64,000 nucleotides of DNA from Cohaesibacter intestini (GTDB lineage: Bacteria > Pseudomonadota > Alphaproteobacteria > Rhizobiales > Cohaesibacteraceae), in assembly GCF_003324485.1 (NCBI RefSeq), contig NZ_QODK01000008.1, forward strand, positions 89,347 to 153,346, read 5' to 3'. Under the pieces are notes generated by a model that was not told where the DNA came from, searched no databases, and saw only the letters and a program-made list of their open reading frames with translations. The position numbers and the translations under genes are program-made. Below are positions 1 to 8,555 of this stretch, in pieces. Position 1 is the stretch's first letter, and each line of letters starts with the position of its first letter.

Positions 1-915
1 TGTCTGGTAGTGAACCGGTATGAACCTGTTATCCCCCTGAAATGCTTTCGACATTTGCTGCGGGAAGGTGAAGTTGAAAAAGCAGCTCTTCAGCTTTTCG
101 GCCAGACCGGGTTTCAAATCATGGGCCAGAGCAAACGAGGAGGTCGGGAAGAGGGGACTTTTGTAGAGAATGCGAAAATCATCTTTGTTGATGCGTCCCC
201 GTTCTGCCATCCGAACAAAGACATCGGAGGCAACGGCCGCCATTTCATAATCCCCACCAAGAACGCCAAGGATTGATTGTGCATGCCCGCCTGACATGAT
301 CGGGTGGTAATCCTTGCCCGGCTCCAGACCATGCTGAGCGAAATAGAATTTGGCCGCATGATTGCCGGAGTTCGAGCGCTTCGTTGTGTGGGCAATGCGC
401 ATGCCGGCCAGATCCTTGAGGGAATGGAACGGGCTGTCGGCCCTGACGATGGCAATCAGGTGATAGCCGCGCATGCCCTCGGCCGTGCCCTTGGCGGCAA
501 AGGGATGGGCCCCCGCCATGTTCACAGCCGCCACCGTTGCCCCGGTGGCAAAGCCCGCAAAGTGCAATCGACCATTGGCAAAGGCGCGCACCTGAGCGAT
601 TTCCGATTGCACTGGATAATAGACGATTTGGCGACCGACGCATTTGGCAAGATGACGGGTAAAGGGTTTGAACAAGTCGGCATAGATGGCCGCATCTTCA
701 ATCGGGGTGTAGGCCCATACAAGGGTTTTGGGGTCCTTGAGGGCATTGGGGTCTGTTGGCATGTCGGCCAATAGGTCACAGTTGGCATCTGTGAAATTTG
801 GCGCTAAATCTGCCTTGATGGTGCACGGCTCTTGCGCTGCCACGGGACCCACCCCGCCAAGCATCGCACAGGCAACCAAAACCAGACCGCACCAGATTTT
901 GCGCAGGACTTCCAC
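1..915 (-). CDS. PhnD-like periplasmic substrate-binding protein (3' end beyond window)
   Basis: The minus-strand frame is open for 305 codons from a GTG start at 915 and leaves the window before a stop. A GGAGGAG-rich ribosome site precedes the GTG. Residues 1-27 form a signal peptide (hydrophobic stretch, cleavage near VAAQ). The mature part has the fold signature of phosphonate/phosphite-type binding proteins (PhnD family): a WAYTPIEDA-like N-terminal strand, LKDLAGMRIA, and SGGHAQSILGVLGGDYEMAAV, which is the usual 'repeat and count' ligand-pocket segment. It is divergent from the two-component operon at 1018, so it may feed or modulate that sensor. The ligand cannot be assigned. Confidence 0.75.
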   Translation of the reverse strand, partial: MEVLRKIWCGLVLVACAMLGGVGPVAAQEPCTIKADLAPNFTDANCDLLADMPTDPNALKDPKTLVWAYTPIEDAAIYADLFKPFTRHLAKCVGRQIVYYPVQSEIAQVRAFANGRLHFAGFATGATVAAVNMAGAHPFAAKGTAEGMRGYHLIAIVRADSPFHSLKDLAGMRIAHTTKRSNSGNHAAKFYFAQHGLEPGKDYHPIMSGGHAQSILGVLGGDYEMAAVASDVFVRMAERGRINKDDFRILYKSPLFPTSSFALAHDLKPGLAEKLKSCFFNFTFPQQMSKAFQGDNRFIPVHYQT

Positions 916-1017
916 TCCCAATCTCCTCCCCAATCTCCTCCAAGATTGCCAATTGCATGGCCTTATGGAAATCACTATGCAACACAGTAGCTGTCAAAGT
1001 CCTGTCAGAAGGAGAAT

Positions 1018-1695
1018 ATGATGAAAGTCCTGGTCGTAGAGGATGCCGAGGATGTGGCCTTCGCCATTTGTGAAAGGCTCAAAACGCGCGGAAATCGGCC
1101 AGAACACTGCGCGCGCGGCGACGAAGCCATCGACATGATCAAGCTTGGGGACTATGACGCGGTCATTCTGGATGTCAACTTGCCCGGAGCCAATGGATTC
1201 GAAATTCTCGCCTCTCTGAGGGCAGAAAATATTGATACGCCGATCGTCGTTTTGACCGCACGGGATCACATTGGTGACAAGGTCAACATGCTCGATCTGG
1301 GGGCCGATGATTATATGGTCAAGCCCTTTGCGCTGGAGGAGCTGGAGGCCAGATTGCGGGCCATTGCCCGGCGCAATGAAGGGCGTGCCAGCCCGGCCCT
1401 TGCCGTTGGCGATCTGAAACTGGACCAATCGGCACGCTCGATTTCATGCGATGGACAGCCGCTGGATCTGGGGTCGCGCGAGGTTCAGCTGCTGGAATAT
1501 CTGATGCAGAAGCCCGATCAGACGGTTTCCAAGGAACAACTGGTTGCCAAACTGTTCGGTTATGACGAAACTGGCTCACCCAATGCCGTCGAACTTCTCG
1601 TTTCGCGCTTAAGAAAGAAGCTGGAAAAATCGACCGTGAAAATTGTCACGCAACGTGGGGTCGGATATCAGTTGCAGACCTCGGACATGAAGTGA
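1018..1695 (+). CDS. OmpR/TctD-type DNA-binding response regulator
   Basis: 225 residues. The N-terminal receiver domain has the acidic pocket E8/D9, phosphoacceptor D52 (in VILDVNLPG), T80 and K102 (VKPF). Residues about 130-220 are an OmpR winged helix ending in RGVGYQL. An AAGGAG ribosome site lies just before two consecutive ATGs (1018 and 1021). The second has the better spacing, so the start may be 1021. The gene ends in a 4-base overlap with the histidine kinase, so the two are translationally coupled. Its targets probably include the neighbouring binding proteins, but that is inference. Confidence 0.93.
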   Translation: MMKVLVVEDAEDVAFAICERLKTRGNRPEHCARGDEAIDMIKLGDYDAVILDVNLPGANGFEILASLRAENIDTPIVVLTARDHIGDKVNMLDLGADDYMVKPFALEELEARLRAIARRNEGRASPALAVGDLKLDQSARSISCDGQPLDLGSREVQLLEYLMQKPDQTVSKEQLVAKLFGYDETGSPNAVELLVSRLRKKLEKSTVKIVTQRGVGYQLQTSDMK

Positions 1696-3101
1696 TTTCA
1701 GTGCGATACTCGATCCAGAAACGCCTGCTCAAAAGCGCGATGCTTGTCCTGATCGCCGTCGGCGTGATCTCTGGATTCATCGTCCTTCAGCTCTCAAACA
1801 CGGCGTCCGACGAGGCGCACGACAAGGTGCTGGGCGCGGCGGCTCTGACCATCGCGGAGACCATCAGTTTTGGCGAGTCCGGTGTAACCGTTGACCTGCC
1901 CTATGCCGCCTTTGCGATTTTGGGTACGTCTGGAAAGAACCGGATTTTCTATCGGGTGGTCGCGCCCGATGGTACCACAGTGACAGGAACTCCGGTTCTG
2001 GGCATTGACCAGCCAGCCTTGAGCGTCAATGAAAGCCGCTTCTTCGACAGCCAGTATCGGGGCGAGAATATTCGTGTTGTGCAAGTTGCCCATTTCTTTC
2101 AGGGCAGGCGGGGGGGCGGTTGGTTCAATGTGTTTGTTGGCGAAACCCGTGAAGCCCGCAATCAACTGGCCACGCGACTGGCGTCCTTCGCATTGCTTCC
2201 CGCCATTCTGGCGACCATTCTGGGCTTGGTTCTGATCAGTTTGGCCATTCGCAGTTCCTTTTCTCCCCTGCGTGCCATTGAAACCTCCATTCGTCACCGC
2301 AATCCCACCGATATGTCGGCGATTGATGTCGACGTGCCCCTTGAGGTTGAAACGCTGGTCGGGTCGATCAATCAGTTCATGGCAAGATTGGAAGCAACGC
2401 TGGAAGGGCTGCGGCAAGTCACCGCGGATGCCGCCCATCAATTAAGAACACCTTTGGCTGCTGTCAGAGCGCTTTCAGAACTGGCGCTGGATCAGGATTT
2501 GCCTCCAACCATGCGCAATTACATGTCGCGTATCAACAAGAACGCCGTTTCTGCAACGCAGTTGGCAAGCCAGTTGATGACGGAGGCCCAGTTGCTCCAT
2601 TCCCTCGAGACGGAGCGGTTCAAGCAGATCAATCTGACGCGTTTGACTCGCAAGGTAGCCGAGGCAACCATTGCCGAAATGCGGTTTCAGGCGGCGCTTC
2701 CAAACATCGTCTATCCGCAGGAAAATGACCCGGCCTGTCTTGTTGAAGGCAACGAGGCCGCAATGGGCGAACTCATCAAGAATCTTCTGGTCAACGCCAT
2801 CCTGCATGGCGCAGGGCCGATCGATTTGTGCGTTTGGCAAGATGGTTCCCATGTGCGGCTGGCAGTGAAGGATCGGGGGCCGGGTATCCCGGAAACAATC
2901 AGGGAAACTTTGTTCGAGCGCTTTGTGAAAGATCCAGACAAACAAGCGGGCACAGGATTGGGTTTGGCGATCGTCAAACAGATCGTTACAGCGAGTGGTG
3001 GCCGCGTGTGGCATCGCAAACGGGAAAAAGGCGGTCTGGTGATCGAATTGCAGTTTCCTGCCAGTCCTCTCGGCAACAAACTTGGGAAGGGCAGAAAATG
3101 A
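1692..3101 (+). CDS. Sensor histidine kinase (TctE-like)
   Basis: 469 residues, starting at GTG 1692 inside the regulator's stop codon. TM helices at about 14-34 and 163-187 enclose a periplasmic sensor domain of about 130 residues. A HAMP-like stretch follows, then the H-box with H249 (AAHQLRTPLAA) and a HATPase domain with DRGPGIPE and GTGLGLAIV boxes. The architecture matches kinases that sense tricarboxylates or metals through a 2CSK_N-type domain. It overlaps the next gene by ATGA, so regulator, kinase and periplasmic protein form one operon. The stimulus is unknown. Confidence 0.92.
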   Translation: MISVRYSIQKRLLKSAMLVLIAVGVISGFIVLQLSNTASDEAHDKVLGAAALTIAETISFGESGVTVDLPYAAFAILGTSGKNRIFYRVVAPDGTTVTGTPVLGIDQPALSVNESRFFDSQYRGENIRVVQVAHFFQGRRGGGWFNVFVGETREARNQLATRLASFALLPAILATILGLVLISLAIRSSFSPLRAIETSIRHRNPTDMSAIDVDVPLEVETLVGSINQFMARLEATLEGLRQVTADAAHQLRTPLAAVRALSELALDQDLPPTMRNYMSRINKNAVSATQLASQLMTEAQLLHSLETERFKQINLTRLTRKVAEATIAEMRFQAALPNIVYPQENDPACLVEGNEAAMGELIKNLLVNAILHGAGPIDLCVWQDGSHVRLAVKDRGPGIPETIRETLFERFVKDPDKQAGTGLGLAIVKQIVTASGGRVWHRKREKGGLVIELQFPASPLGNKLGKGRK

Positions 3102-4084
3102 CACGCACCTTGATGGCCTTCATGTTCAGTTTCCTCGCTATTTCGCTTCCCTGCAATGCGGAGCAACTGATCGGCGAGGTGCGTCTGGCTGGCACAATAT
3201 CCCAGACGCGGATGCAGCCGGCCATTCAGGCCATGCAAGCCCATCCCGAAATGAATGGATTGCTTTATCAGCAAATGCGGGCCGGTGAAATCATCTCGAA
3301 CTTCGCCAGCATGGGAAGCGCAAGCCAACCAATCGATCTGGCAGTGCTGCCGACGCCCGATTCCGGTGTATTTCTTGCCAATGAAGGGCATTTGAGGGAA
3401 CTGCCAACCGGGCTCAATGCTGATCCGGGCGCACATTGGCGCAGCGAAGTGATCACGCTCTTCTTTGATCCGTCCGTTATCGTCATGCGCAAGGGTCTTG
3501 CCTCTCCATCGGACCAACCGCAAGACCGCATGGAACTGGTTCGGTTTCTGGAAAAACACGCCAAGAGGCTCGAGGAACGGGTTGGCCTTGTCAATATCGG
3601 TCTCGACAGGCAGAGCTATGCCTATGCTGCACAGGACCAATTGAGATCGCCGATTTTCTGGCAGCTGGTACAAGCTTTCGGGCGACTGAATGCCCGGATC
3701 TACGGATCCAACGCCGAGCTTGTTCTGGCCATCGGAGAGGGAGAGATCGATCTGGCCTACAATGTGCCTCTGTCCGAGGTCGCATTTGCCAATCAGGATG
3801 ATCTGGTCGTCCTGTTGCCCAAAGACTATATCATTTCGCTGCCATGGGTGATTGTGGCGCCATCGAAGACGGACAATCCGCTGTTGCTGAACGTCCTGTC
3901 CGATTTGCAGTCGCAGGTCTCGCAGAAACGGTTTCCCAATAAGCGCTTTTGGCAGTTTTTTGAAGATGACAAGATCCCGCAAACCCAGAAGGTCAAGATT
4001 GGACCGGAACTGCTGGTTTTCCTTGATCCGCTCAAGAAAAACCGGATCCTCGATACCTGGTTCCAGATGGTCACCAACCAATAA
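3098..4084 (+). CDS. Periplasmic solute-binding protein coupled to the two-component system
   Basis: 328 residues from ATG 3098, which overlaps the kinase stop. The frame is open further upstream, but that extension lies inside the kinase gene and is not credible. Residues 1-22 are a signal peptide ending CNA. The mature protein resembles ABC-type iron/solute-binding proteins, with an IDLAVLPTPDSG pocket strand, VIVMRKG, and a C-terminal FPNKRFWQFF segment. No transporter genes follow, so it may present a ligand to the kinase rather than serve an importer. That role is inferred from the overlap alone. Confidence 0.75.
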   Translation: MTRTLMAFMFSFLAISLPCNAEQLIGEVRLAGTISQTRMQPAIQAMQAHPEMNGLLYQQMRAGEIISNFASMGSASQPIDLAVLPTPDSGVFLANEGHLRELPTGLNADPGAHWRSEVITLFFDPSVIVMRKGLASPSDQPQDRMELVRFLEKHAKRLEERVGLVNIGLDRQSYAYAAQDQLRSPIFWQLVQAFGRLNARIYGSNAELVLAIGEGEIDLAYNVPLSEVAFANQDDLVVLLPKDYIISLPWVIVAPSKTDNPLLLNVLSDLQSQVSQKRFPNKRFWQFFEDDKIPQTQKVKIGPELLVFLDPLKKNRILDTWFQMVTNQ

Positions 4085-4152
4085 GCAGGACGCTTGCTGG
4101 CTGTTTATGAGGGCGTCGTGGGGAGAGCAAGAAAAACAGCGACCTGTCGTGA

Positions 4153-4923
4153 TCAGTGCGATCTGACGTCAATGTCCAAGGTCGCAAACAACTCTCTCTG
4201 TTCCGCGGTGATGCCGGAATCGGTCGCCAGAATATCGATCTGGTCAATTGTTGCGAAGGAGGCAGTTCTGACCTTGCCGATCTTCGTTGAATCCATGACC
4301 AGAATGTTGGACTCCGCGCGGGACATGGCCATCTGCTTTATTCTGACTTCAAAGAAGTTGGAGCAGGTCAACCCGTTCTGAAAATGCAGGCCGCCAGCAG
4401 AGATAAACGCCTTGTTGATCCCCATCTTTGCGAGCAGCTCAATCGACTCGTCACTGGCAAAGGACGCCGAAGCGGGATGATACTCCCCCCCCAGCAAAAT
4501 GATTTTCGCATTGGGCATTCTGCAGACGATATCGGCGATATTGATCGAGTAGCAGATGATTGTGAGCGGGAGGATCGGCGCAAGATTCTTCGCCAGATAG
4601 GGCAGGGTCGTGCCGCAATCGATGAAGATGATGTCGCCCGGTTCGATCAGGCTCGCAGCACTGGCGCAGGCTTCGCGCTTGGCTTCGACATTGGTGAAAT
4701 TTTCGCGCTGAAGAAAATAGTCGCGACTGGATGGCTGATCCATGCTGCTGACGATATAGCCGCCCAGAAACGAAAACTGGCCATCAGACCCTGCAATATC
4801 TCTACGGATTGTCATTTCCGACACATCAAGCAAGCTGGCAGCGTCCTTGAGATGCAAAGCCCGGCCATCTTCCAAGGACTTTGCGAGCTTTAGAAGACGC
4901 ATCTGTTGTCGTGTTTGTGCCAT
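4153..4923 (-). CDS. DeoR-family transcriptional regulator
   Basis: 256 residues. The N-terminal winged helix-turn-helix (about residues 10-57, with LLDVSEMTIRRDI) is followed by a DeoR sugar-phosphate sensor domain with the family motifs FIDCGTT, LLGGEYHPAS and VMDSTKIGK. It is divergent from deoC with 234 bases between the starts, and it very probably controls the deoC/ABC/kinase operon, being relieved by a phosphorylated sugar such as deoxyribose-5-phosphate. The regulator identity is firm from the motifs; the ligand is inference. Confidence 0.93.
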   Translation of the reverse strand: MAQTRQQMRLLKLAKSLEDGRALHLKDAASLLDVSEMTIRRDIAGSDGQFSFLGGYIVSSMDQPSSRDYFLQRENFTNVEAKREACASAASLIEPGDIIFIDCGTTLPYLAKNLAPILPLTIICYSINIADIVCRMPNAKIILLGGEYHPASASFASDESIELLAKMGINKAFISAGGLHFQNGLTCSNFFEVRIKQMAMSRAESNILVMDSTKIGKVRTASFATIDQIDILATDSGITAEQRELFATLDIDVRSH

Positions 4924-5157
4924 CGTTTCTATCGAGATCCACTAATACGCACTGATTCTGCAGCAGTCCGCAGCATTAAGTCACATGGCTGTCTGCGTCA
5001 AAGTAACTTTCTTTTTGTGACTATTATAACATTTTTGACTTTACATACCGCCATTTTTGATGTCAATCTGTTATTAATGTAACAAAAAAAGTTGCATGCA
5101 TCACATAGATTAACAAATAATCAAGGGATGCTGGCAGCAATATGGGAGATTCTCAGC
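4924..5157. promoter_or_regulatory. Divergent deoR/deoC control region with inverted AACTTT-T-tract repeats
   Basis: This AT-rich gap separates the divergent regulator and deoC. It holds two similar blocks in opposite orientation: AACTTTCTTTTTGTGAC at 5005-5021 and GTAACAAAAAAAGTTGC at 5079-5095. The reverse complement of the second is GCAACTTTTTTTGTTAC. Paired, widely spaced, inverted sites suit a DeoR-type oligomer that loops DNA. No clean -35/-10 pair could be fixed. Confidence 0.45.
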
Positions 5158-5832
5158 ATGGCAAGCCTAGTGCCGAATCTGGAAACAGCCGATTTGGCTG
5201 GTTACATCGACCACACCATTCTGGCACCACAAGCCACGGTTCAGGATGTAGAGCGGCTGTGTCAGGAGGCCGTCGAACATGGTTTTTGTTCGATCTGCGT
5301 CAATCCGGTTCATGTGCCTTTGGTGGCCGAGAAGCTTGCTGGCAGCAAGGTGCTGACCTGTTCGGTCATCGGCTTTCCGCTCGGTGCCATTCCCACAGAC
5401 CTCAAATGCGCGGAAACCCGTTGGGTCGTCTCCCAAGGCGCGCAGGAAGTGGACATGGTGATTGCGGTCGGCCATCTCAAATCCGGCAATGACGCTTATG
5501 TCCGGGACGATATTGCTGCGGTGAAAGAGGCCTGCGGCTCAGCGGCGCTAAAAGTCATCATCGAGACCTGTCTTCTGACAGATGACGAGAAAAAGCGCGC
5601 CTGTCAGCTGTCCAAGGAAGCGGGAGCCGACTTTGTCAAGACCTCGACCGGTTTCATGTCAGGCGGCGCCACGTTGGAGGATGTGGCGTTGATGCGTGCG
5701 ACCGTTGGTCCGGATATGGGTGTGAAGGCATCGGGTGGCGTACGCACCCGGGAGGATGCCGTCAAAATGATCGAAGCTGGTGCCAATCGGCTTGGTGCAA
5801 GCTCTGGAGTTGCCATAGTTTCCGGCCAGTGA
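5158..5832 (+). CDS. deoC: Deoxyribose-phosphate aldolase
   Basis: 224 residues when started at ATG 5158. The open frame reaches back to 5092, but the extra 22 residues are not family-like and 5158 has a GGGAG site. It cleaves 2-deoxyribose-5-phosphate to acetaldehyde and glyceraldehyde-3-phosphate. K161 (in VKTSTGF) is the Schiff-base lysine; K190 (KASGGVRT) and D100 complete the proton relay. It is the first gene of an operon with a sugar ABC importer, a mutarotase-like protein and a ribokinase-family kinase, which points to exogenous deoxyribose use rather than only nucleoside salvage. Confidence 0.96.
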   Translation: MASLVPNLETADLAGYIDHTILAPQATVQDVERLCQEAVEHGFCSICVNPVHVPLVAEKLAGSKVLTCSVIGFPLGAIPTDLKCAETRWVVSQGAQEVDMVIAVGHLKSGNDAYVRDDIAAVKEACGSAALKVIIETCLLTDDEKKRACQLSKEAGADFVKTSTGFMSGGATLEDVALMRATVGPDMGVKASGGVRTREDAVKMIEAGANRLGASSGVAIVSGQ

Positions 5833-5919
5833 TTTGGCCGGTTTTCATCGCACTTTGTTGGGTGGGGTGAAGGTGAAATATCGACAAGAGTAAAAACTGA
5901 CAATCCATGGGAGGATTAT

Positions 5920-6966
5920 ATGAAGTCTCTTTTCTCATCTTTGTTCTTAGCAGCGGCGCTGGTGACCGCTCCGGCTCTGGCCGAAGGGCCTGTCGACACC
6001 AGTCAGGTTCGCAAGGACATCTATAAAGACGCAACCGGCAAGGAATATTCCATTGCCACAGTCGTGAAAGTGGACGGGATTGCCTGGTTCGACCGTATGC
6101 GTGATGGGGTCAAACAGTTTGGCGAGGAAACCGGCCATGACACCTGGATGCTTGGGCCAAGTCAGGCTGATGCCGCCGCTCAGGTTCAGATTGTCGAAAA
6201 CCTGATCGCTCAGGGCGTTGATGCCATTGCCATTGTTCCCTTCTCTGTGGAAGCCGTTGAACCTGTCCTGAAAAAAGCCCGCGATCGCGGCATCGTTGTC
6301 ATCGCGCATGAAGCCTCCAACATCAAGAATGCCGACTATGTTCTGGAAGCATTTGACAACCATGCCTATGGTGCCAAGCTGATGGAAGTTCTGGGCGGCT
6401 ACATGGGCGGCGAAGGCAAGTATGCAGCAACGGTTGGCAGCTTGACCTCCAAGTCACAGAATGAATGGATCGATGGCGCCATCGATTACCAGAAGAAAAA
6501 CTTCCCGAAAATGGAGTTGGCCACCAAACGTCTGGAAACCTATGACGACGCCAACACCGACTATAACAAGCTCAAAGAAACTCTGACCACCTATCCTGAT
6601 CTCAAAGGGATCGTTGGCGGCCCAATGCCTACGTCTGCTGGCGCAGGCCGTCTGATCAACGAACGGGGTCTGAAAGACAAGCTCTTCTTTGCAGGCACAG
6701 GTCTTGTATCGGTTGCTGGCGAATATCTCGGCAACGGCGATATCCAGTATATCCAGTTCTGGGATCCAGCGGTTGCTGGCTATGCCATGAATGTTGTGGC
6801 TGTGATGGCTCTTGAGAAAAAGAATGCCGAAATCAAAGCCGGTCTCAATCTCGGTCTGCCAGGTTATACCGATCTGATCACGCCTGTCGAAGACAGCCCG
6901 AACCTGCTTTATGGTGCAGGCTGGGTCGGCGTGACCAAAGACAATATGTCTGAATATAACTTCTGA
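5920..6966 (+). CDS. Sugar ABC transporter substrate-binding protein (RbsB/LsrB-like)
   Basis: 348 residues with a signal peptide at 1-21 (ALA cleavage) and a good GGAGG site. It has the periplasmic-binding-protein type 1 pattern: a Q/N-rich ligand loop after AQVQIVENLIAQGVDAIAI, HEASN, and GGPMPTSAGAGR. The family binds pentoses, AI-2 and related sugars. Lying between deoC and the ATPase, it probably captures 2-deoxyribose or a deoxynucleoside-derived sugar. A strong hairpin follows its stop, which should give more binding protein than transporter. Confidence 0.92.
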   Translation: MKSLFSSLFLAAALVTAPALAEGPVDTSQVRKDIYKDATGKEYSIATVVKVDGIAWFDRMRDGVKQFGEETGHDTWMLGPSQADAAAQVQIVENLIAQGVDAIAIVPFSVEAVEPVLKKARDRGIVVIAHEASNIKNADYVLEAFDNHAYGAKLMEVLGGYMGGEGKYAATVGSLTSKSQNEWIDGAIDYQKKNFPKMELATKRLETYDDANTDYNKLKETLTTYPDLKGIVGGPMPTSAGAGRLINERGLKDKLFFAGTGLVSVAGEYLGNGDIQYIQFWDPAVAGYAMNVVAVMALEKKNAEIKAGLNLGLPGYTDLITPVEDSPNLLYGAGWVGVTKDNMSEYNF

Positions 6967-6980
6967 TCCTGCAAGCCATT

Positions 6981-7010
6981 GGGCAGCGCCTGTCGCGCTG
7001 CCCTTTTTTT
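6981..7010 (+). terminator. Intrinsic terminator/attenuator after the binding protein gene
   Basis: A perfect 9-bp stem, GGGCAGCGC with GCGCTGCCC, encloses a 5-base loop and is followed by seven T residues. It lies between the binding protein and the ATPase genes, so it most likely reduces downstream transcription rather than ending the operon. Confidence 0.85.
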
Positions 7011-7039
7011 ATCTTGTTTCCAATTCCTAACCGTTTGGG

Positions 7040-8545
7040 ATGAGCATGTCTGAAGCGTTCATCGAACTGCGCAATATCGGGAAGCAATTTCTCGGTCTGC
7101 GAGCATTGGACGATGTTTCCCTGACCATCAACAAGGGTGAGATTCATTGTCTTGCCGGCGAGAATGGGTCGGGAAAGTCCACTCTAATCAAAATCATATC
7201 GGGTGTTTACCAGCCCACTGAAGGAGAGATCTTCATCGAGGGTGAAAAGGTCGAAAACCTGACACCCATCGAGTCGGTCAATCGTTCTATTCAGGTGATC
7301 TATCAGGATTTTTCGTTGTTCGGCAACTTGACCGTGGCGGAAAATCTGGCGCTCAACACCGAGCTCAGAAACAAAGTCAAGCTGGTGAATTGGGGACGGG
7401 TCCGCAAAATGGCAAAAGAGGCCATTGATCGGCTCGGGGTTTCCATTGACCTCGATGCCGAGGTGGCAAGTTTGCCAACATCATCCAAACAGTTGGTGGC
7501 CATTGCGCGCGCTCTGATGTCCGATGTCAAACTGATCATCATGGATGAACCGACCACTGCGCTGACGGGCAAAGAGGTTGAAACGCTGTTCCAGATCGTA
7601 CGCGATATTCAGAGCAAGGGCATCGCCATCCTGTTCGTCAGTCACAAGATGCGCGAAATGCTCGAAATCTCCGAACGGCTTACGGTGATCCGCAACGGCG
7701 CCAAAGTGGCGGAAGGGGACACCAAGGATTTCGACGAGGCGGCCGTCATTCGCCACATGACCGGACTCGATATCGAGATCCAGCCCTATCGCAAGCCAGC
7801 GGTGGGGAGCGATGAACAACCGCGTCTGGAAGTCGAAGGCCTGACACTGCCCGGCCTGTATGAGAATATCAATCTCACCATGTATCCCGGCGAGATTGTC
7901 GGCCTGTCCGGGTTGCTCGGCTCCGGGCGCACCGAACTGGCCTTGAGCCTGTTTGGCCTCTTGCCAACCCATGCCGGTGACATCAAAATTGATGGCCAGT
8001 CGGTCACCTTGCGCACGGTGCAGGATGCGATTGGTCATGGCATTGCCTATGTGCCAGAGGACCGCCTGACCGAGGGGTTGTTCCTGACCCAATCCATCAC
8101 CCGCAACATTGTCGCCACCTCTCTGGATCGTCTGTCCAGCAAGGGTGTCATCGACATGAAGGCGGTGGAGAAGGAAACGGCCGACACCATTCAATCCATG
8201 CAGATCGCCACACCAAGTGCCGACAAAATGGTCGGCGAGCTATCCGGTGGCAATGCCCAACGTGTTGTTCTGGGACGCTGGCTGCTGACGGACGCAAAGG
8301 TTCTGATCCTCAATGGTCCCACCGTCGGGGTCGATGTCGGGTCCAAAGCCGAGATTCACAAGAAAATCAGGGAACTGGTGAAGGATCATGGATTGACGGT
8401 TTTGATGATTTCCGATGACGTTCTGGAACTGGCGCAGAATTGCAGCCGGGTCATTCTCATGCATCGCGGGCAATTTGTCGAACAGCTTGAAGGTGAGGGC
8501 ATCAAGGAAGATGTCATCAGCGATAAGCTGAAGTCGTTTACGTGA
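7040..8545 (+). CDS. Sugar ABC transporter ATP-binding protein (RbsA/MglA type, two NBDs)
   Basis: 501 residues, the normal length for a duplicated sugar ATPase. The first nucleotide domain has Walker A GENGSGKST at 40-48 and Walker B LIIMDEPTTAL. The second has signature LSGGNAQRVVLGRW, but its Walker B reads LILNGPTVGVD, so the aspartate and the catalytic glutamate are N and G. Its Walker A is also degenerate (LGSGRTE), as is usual in this family. Start at 7040 or 7046. It energises the two permeases that follow. Confidence 0.94.
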   Translation: MSMSEAFIELRNIGKQFLGLRALDDVSLTINKGEIHCLAGENGSGKSTLIKIISGVYQPTEGEIFIEGEKVENLTPIESVNRSIQVIYQDFSLFGNLTVAENLALNTELRNKVKLVNWGRVRKMAKEAIDRLGVSIDLDAEVASLPTSSKQLVAIARALMSDVKLIIMDEPTTALTGKEVETLFQIVRDIQSKGIAILFVSHKMREMLEISERLTVIRNGAKVAEGDTKDFDEAAVIRHMTGLDIEIQPYRKPAVGSDEQPRLEVEGLTLPGLYENINLTMYPGEIVGLSGLLGSGRTELALSLFGLLPTHAGDIKIDGQSVTLRTVQDAIGHGIAYVPEDRLTEGLFLTQSITRNIVATSLDRLSSKGVIDMKAVEKETADTIQSMQIATPSADKMVGELSGGNAQRVVLGRWLLTDAKVLILNGPTVGVDVGSKAEIHKKIRELVKDHGLTVLMISDDVLELAQNCSRVILMHRGQFVEQLEGEGIKEDVISDKLKSFT

Positions 8546-8555
8546 GGGGGCGGCC

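Noticed and set aside
2711..4081. 456-codon open frame on the minus strand
   Set aside because: It lies antisense to the kinase and periplasmic protein, which have clear domains and overlapping starts. The antisense product has no family pattern.
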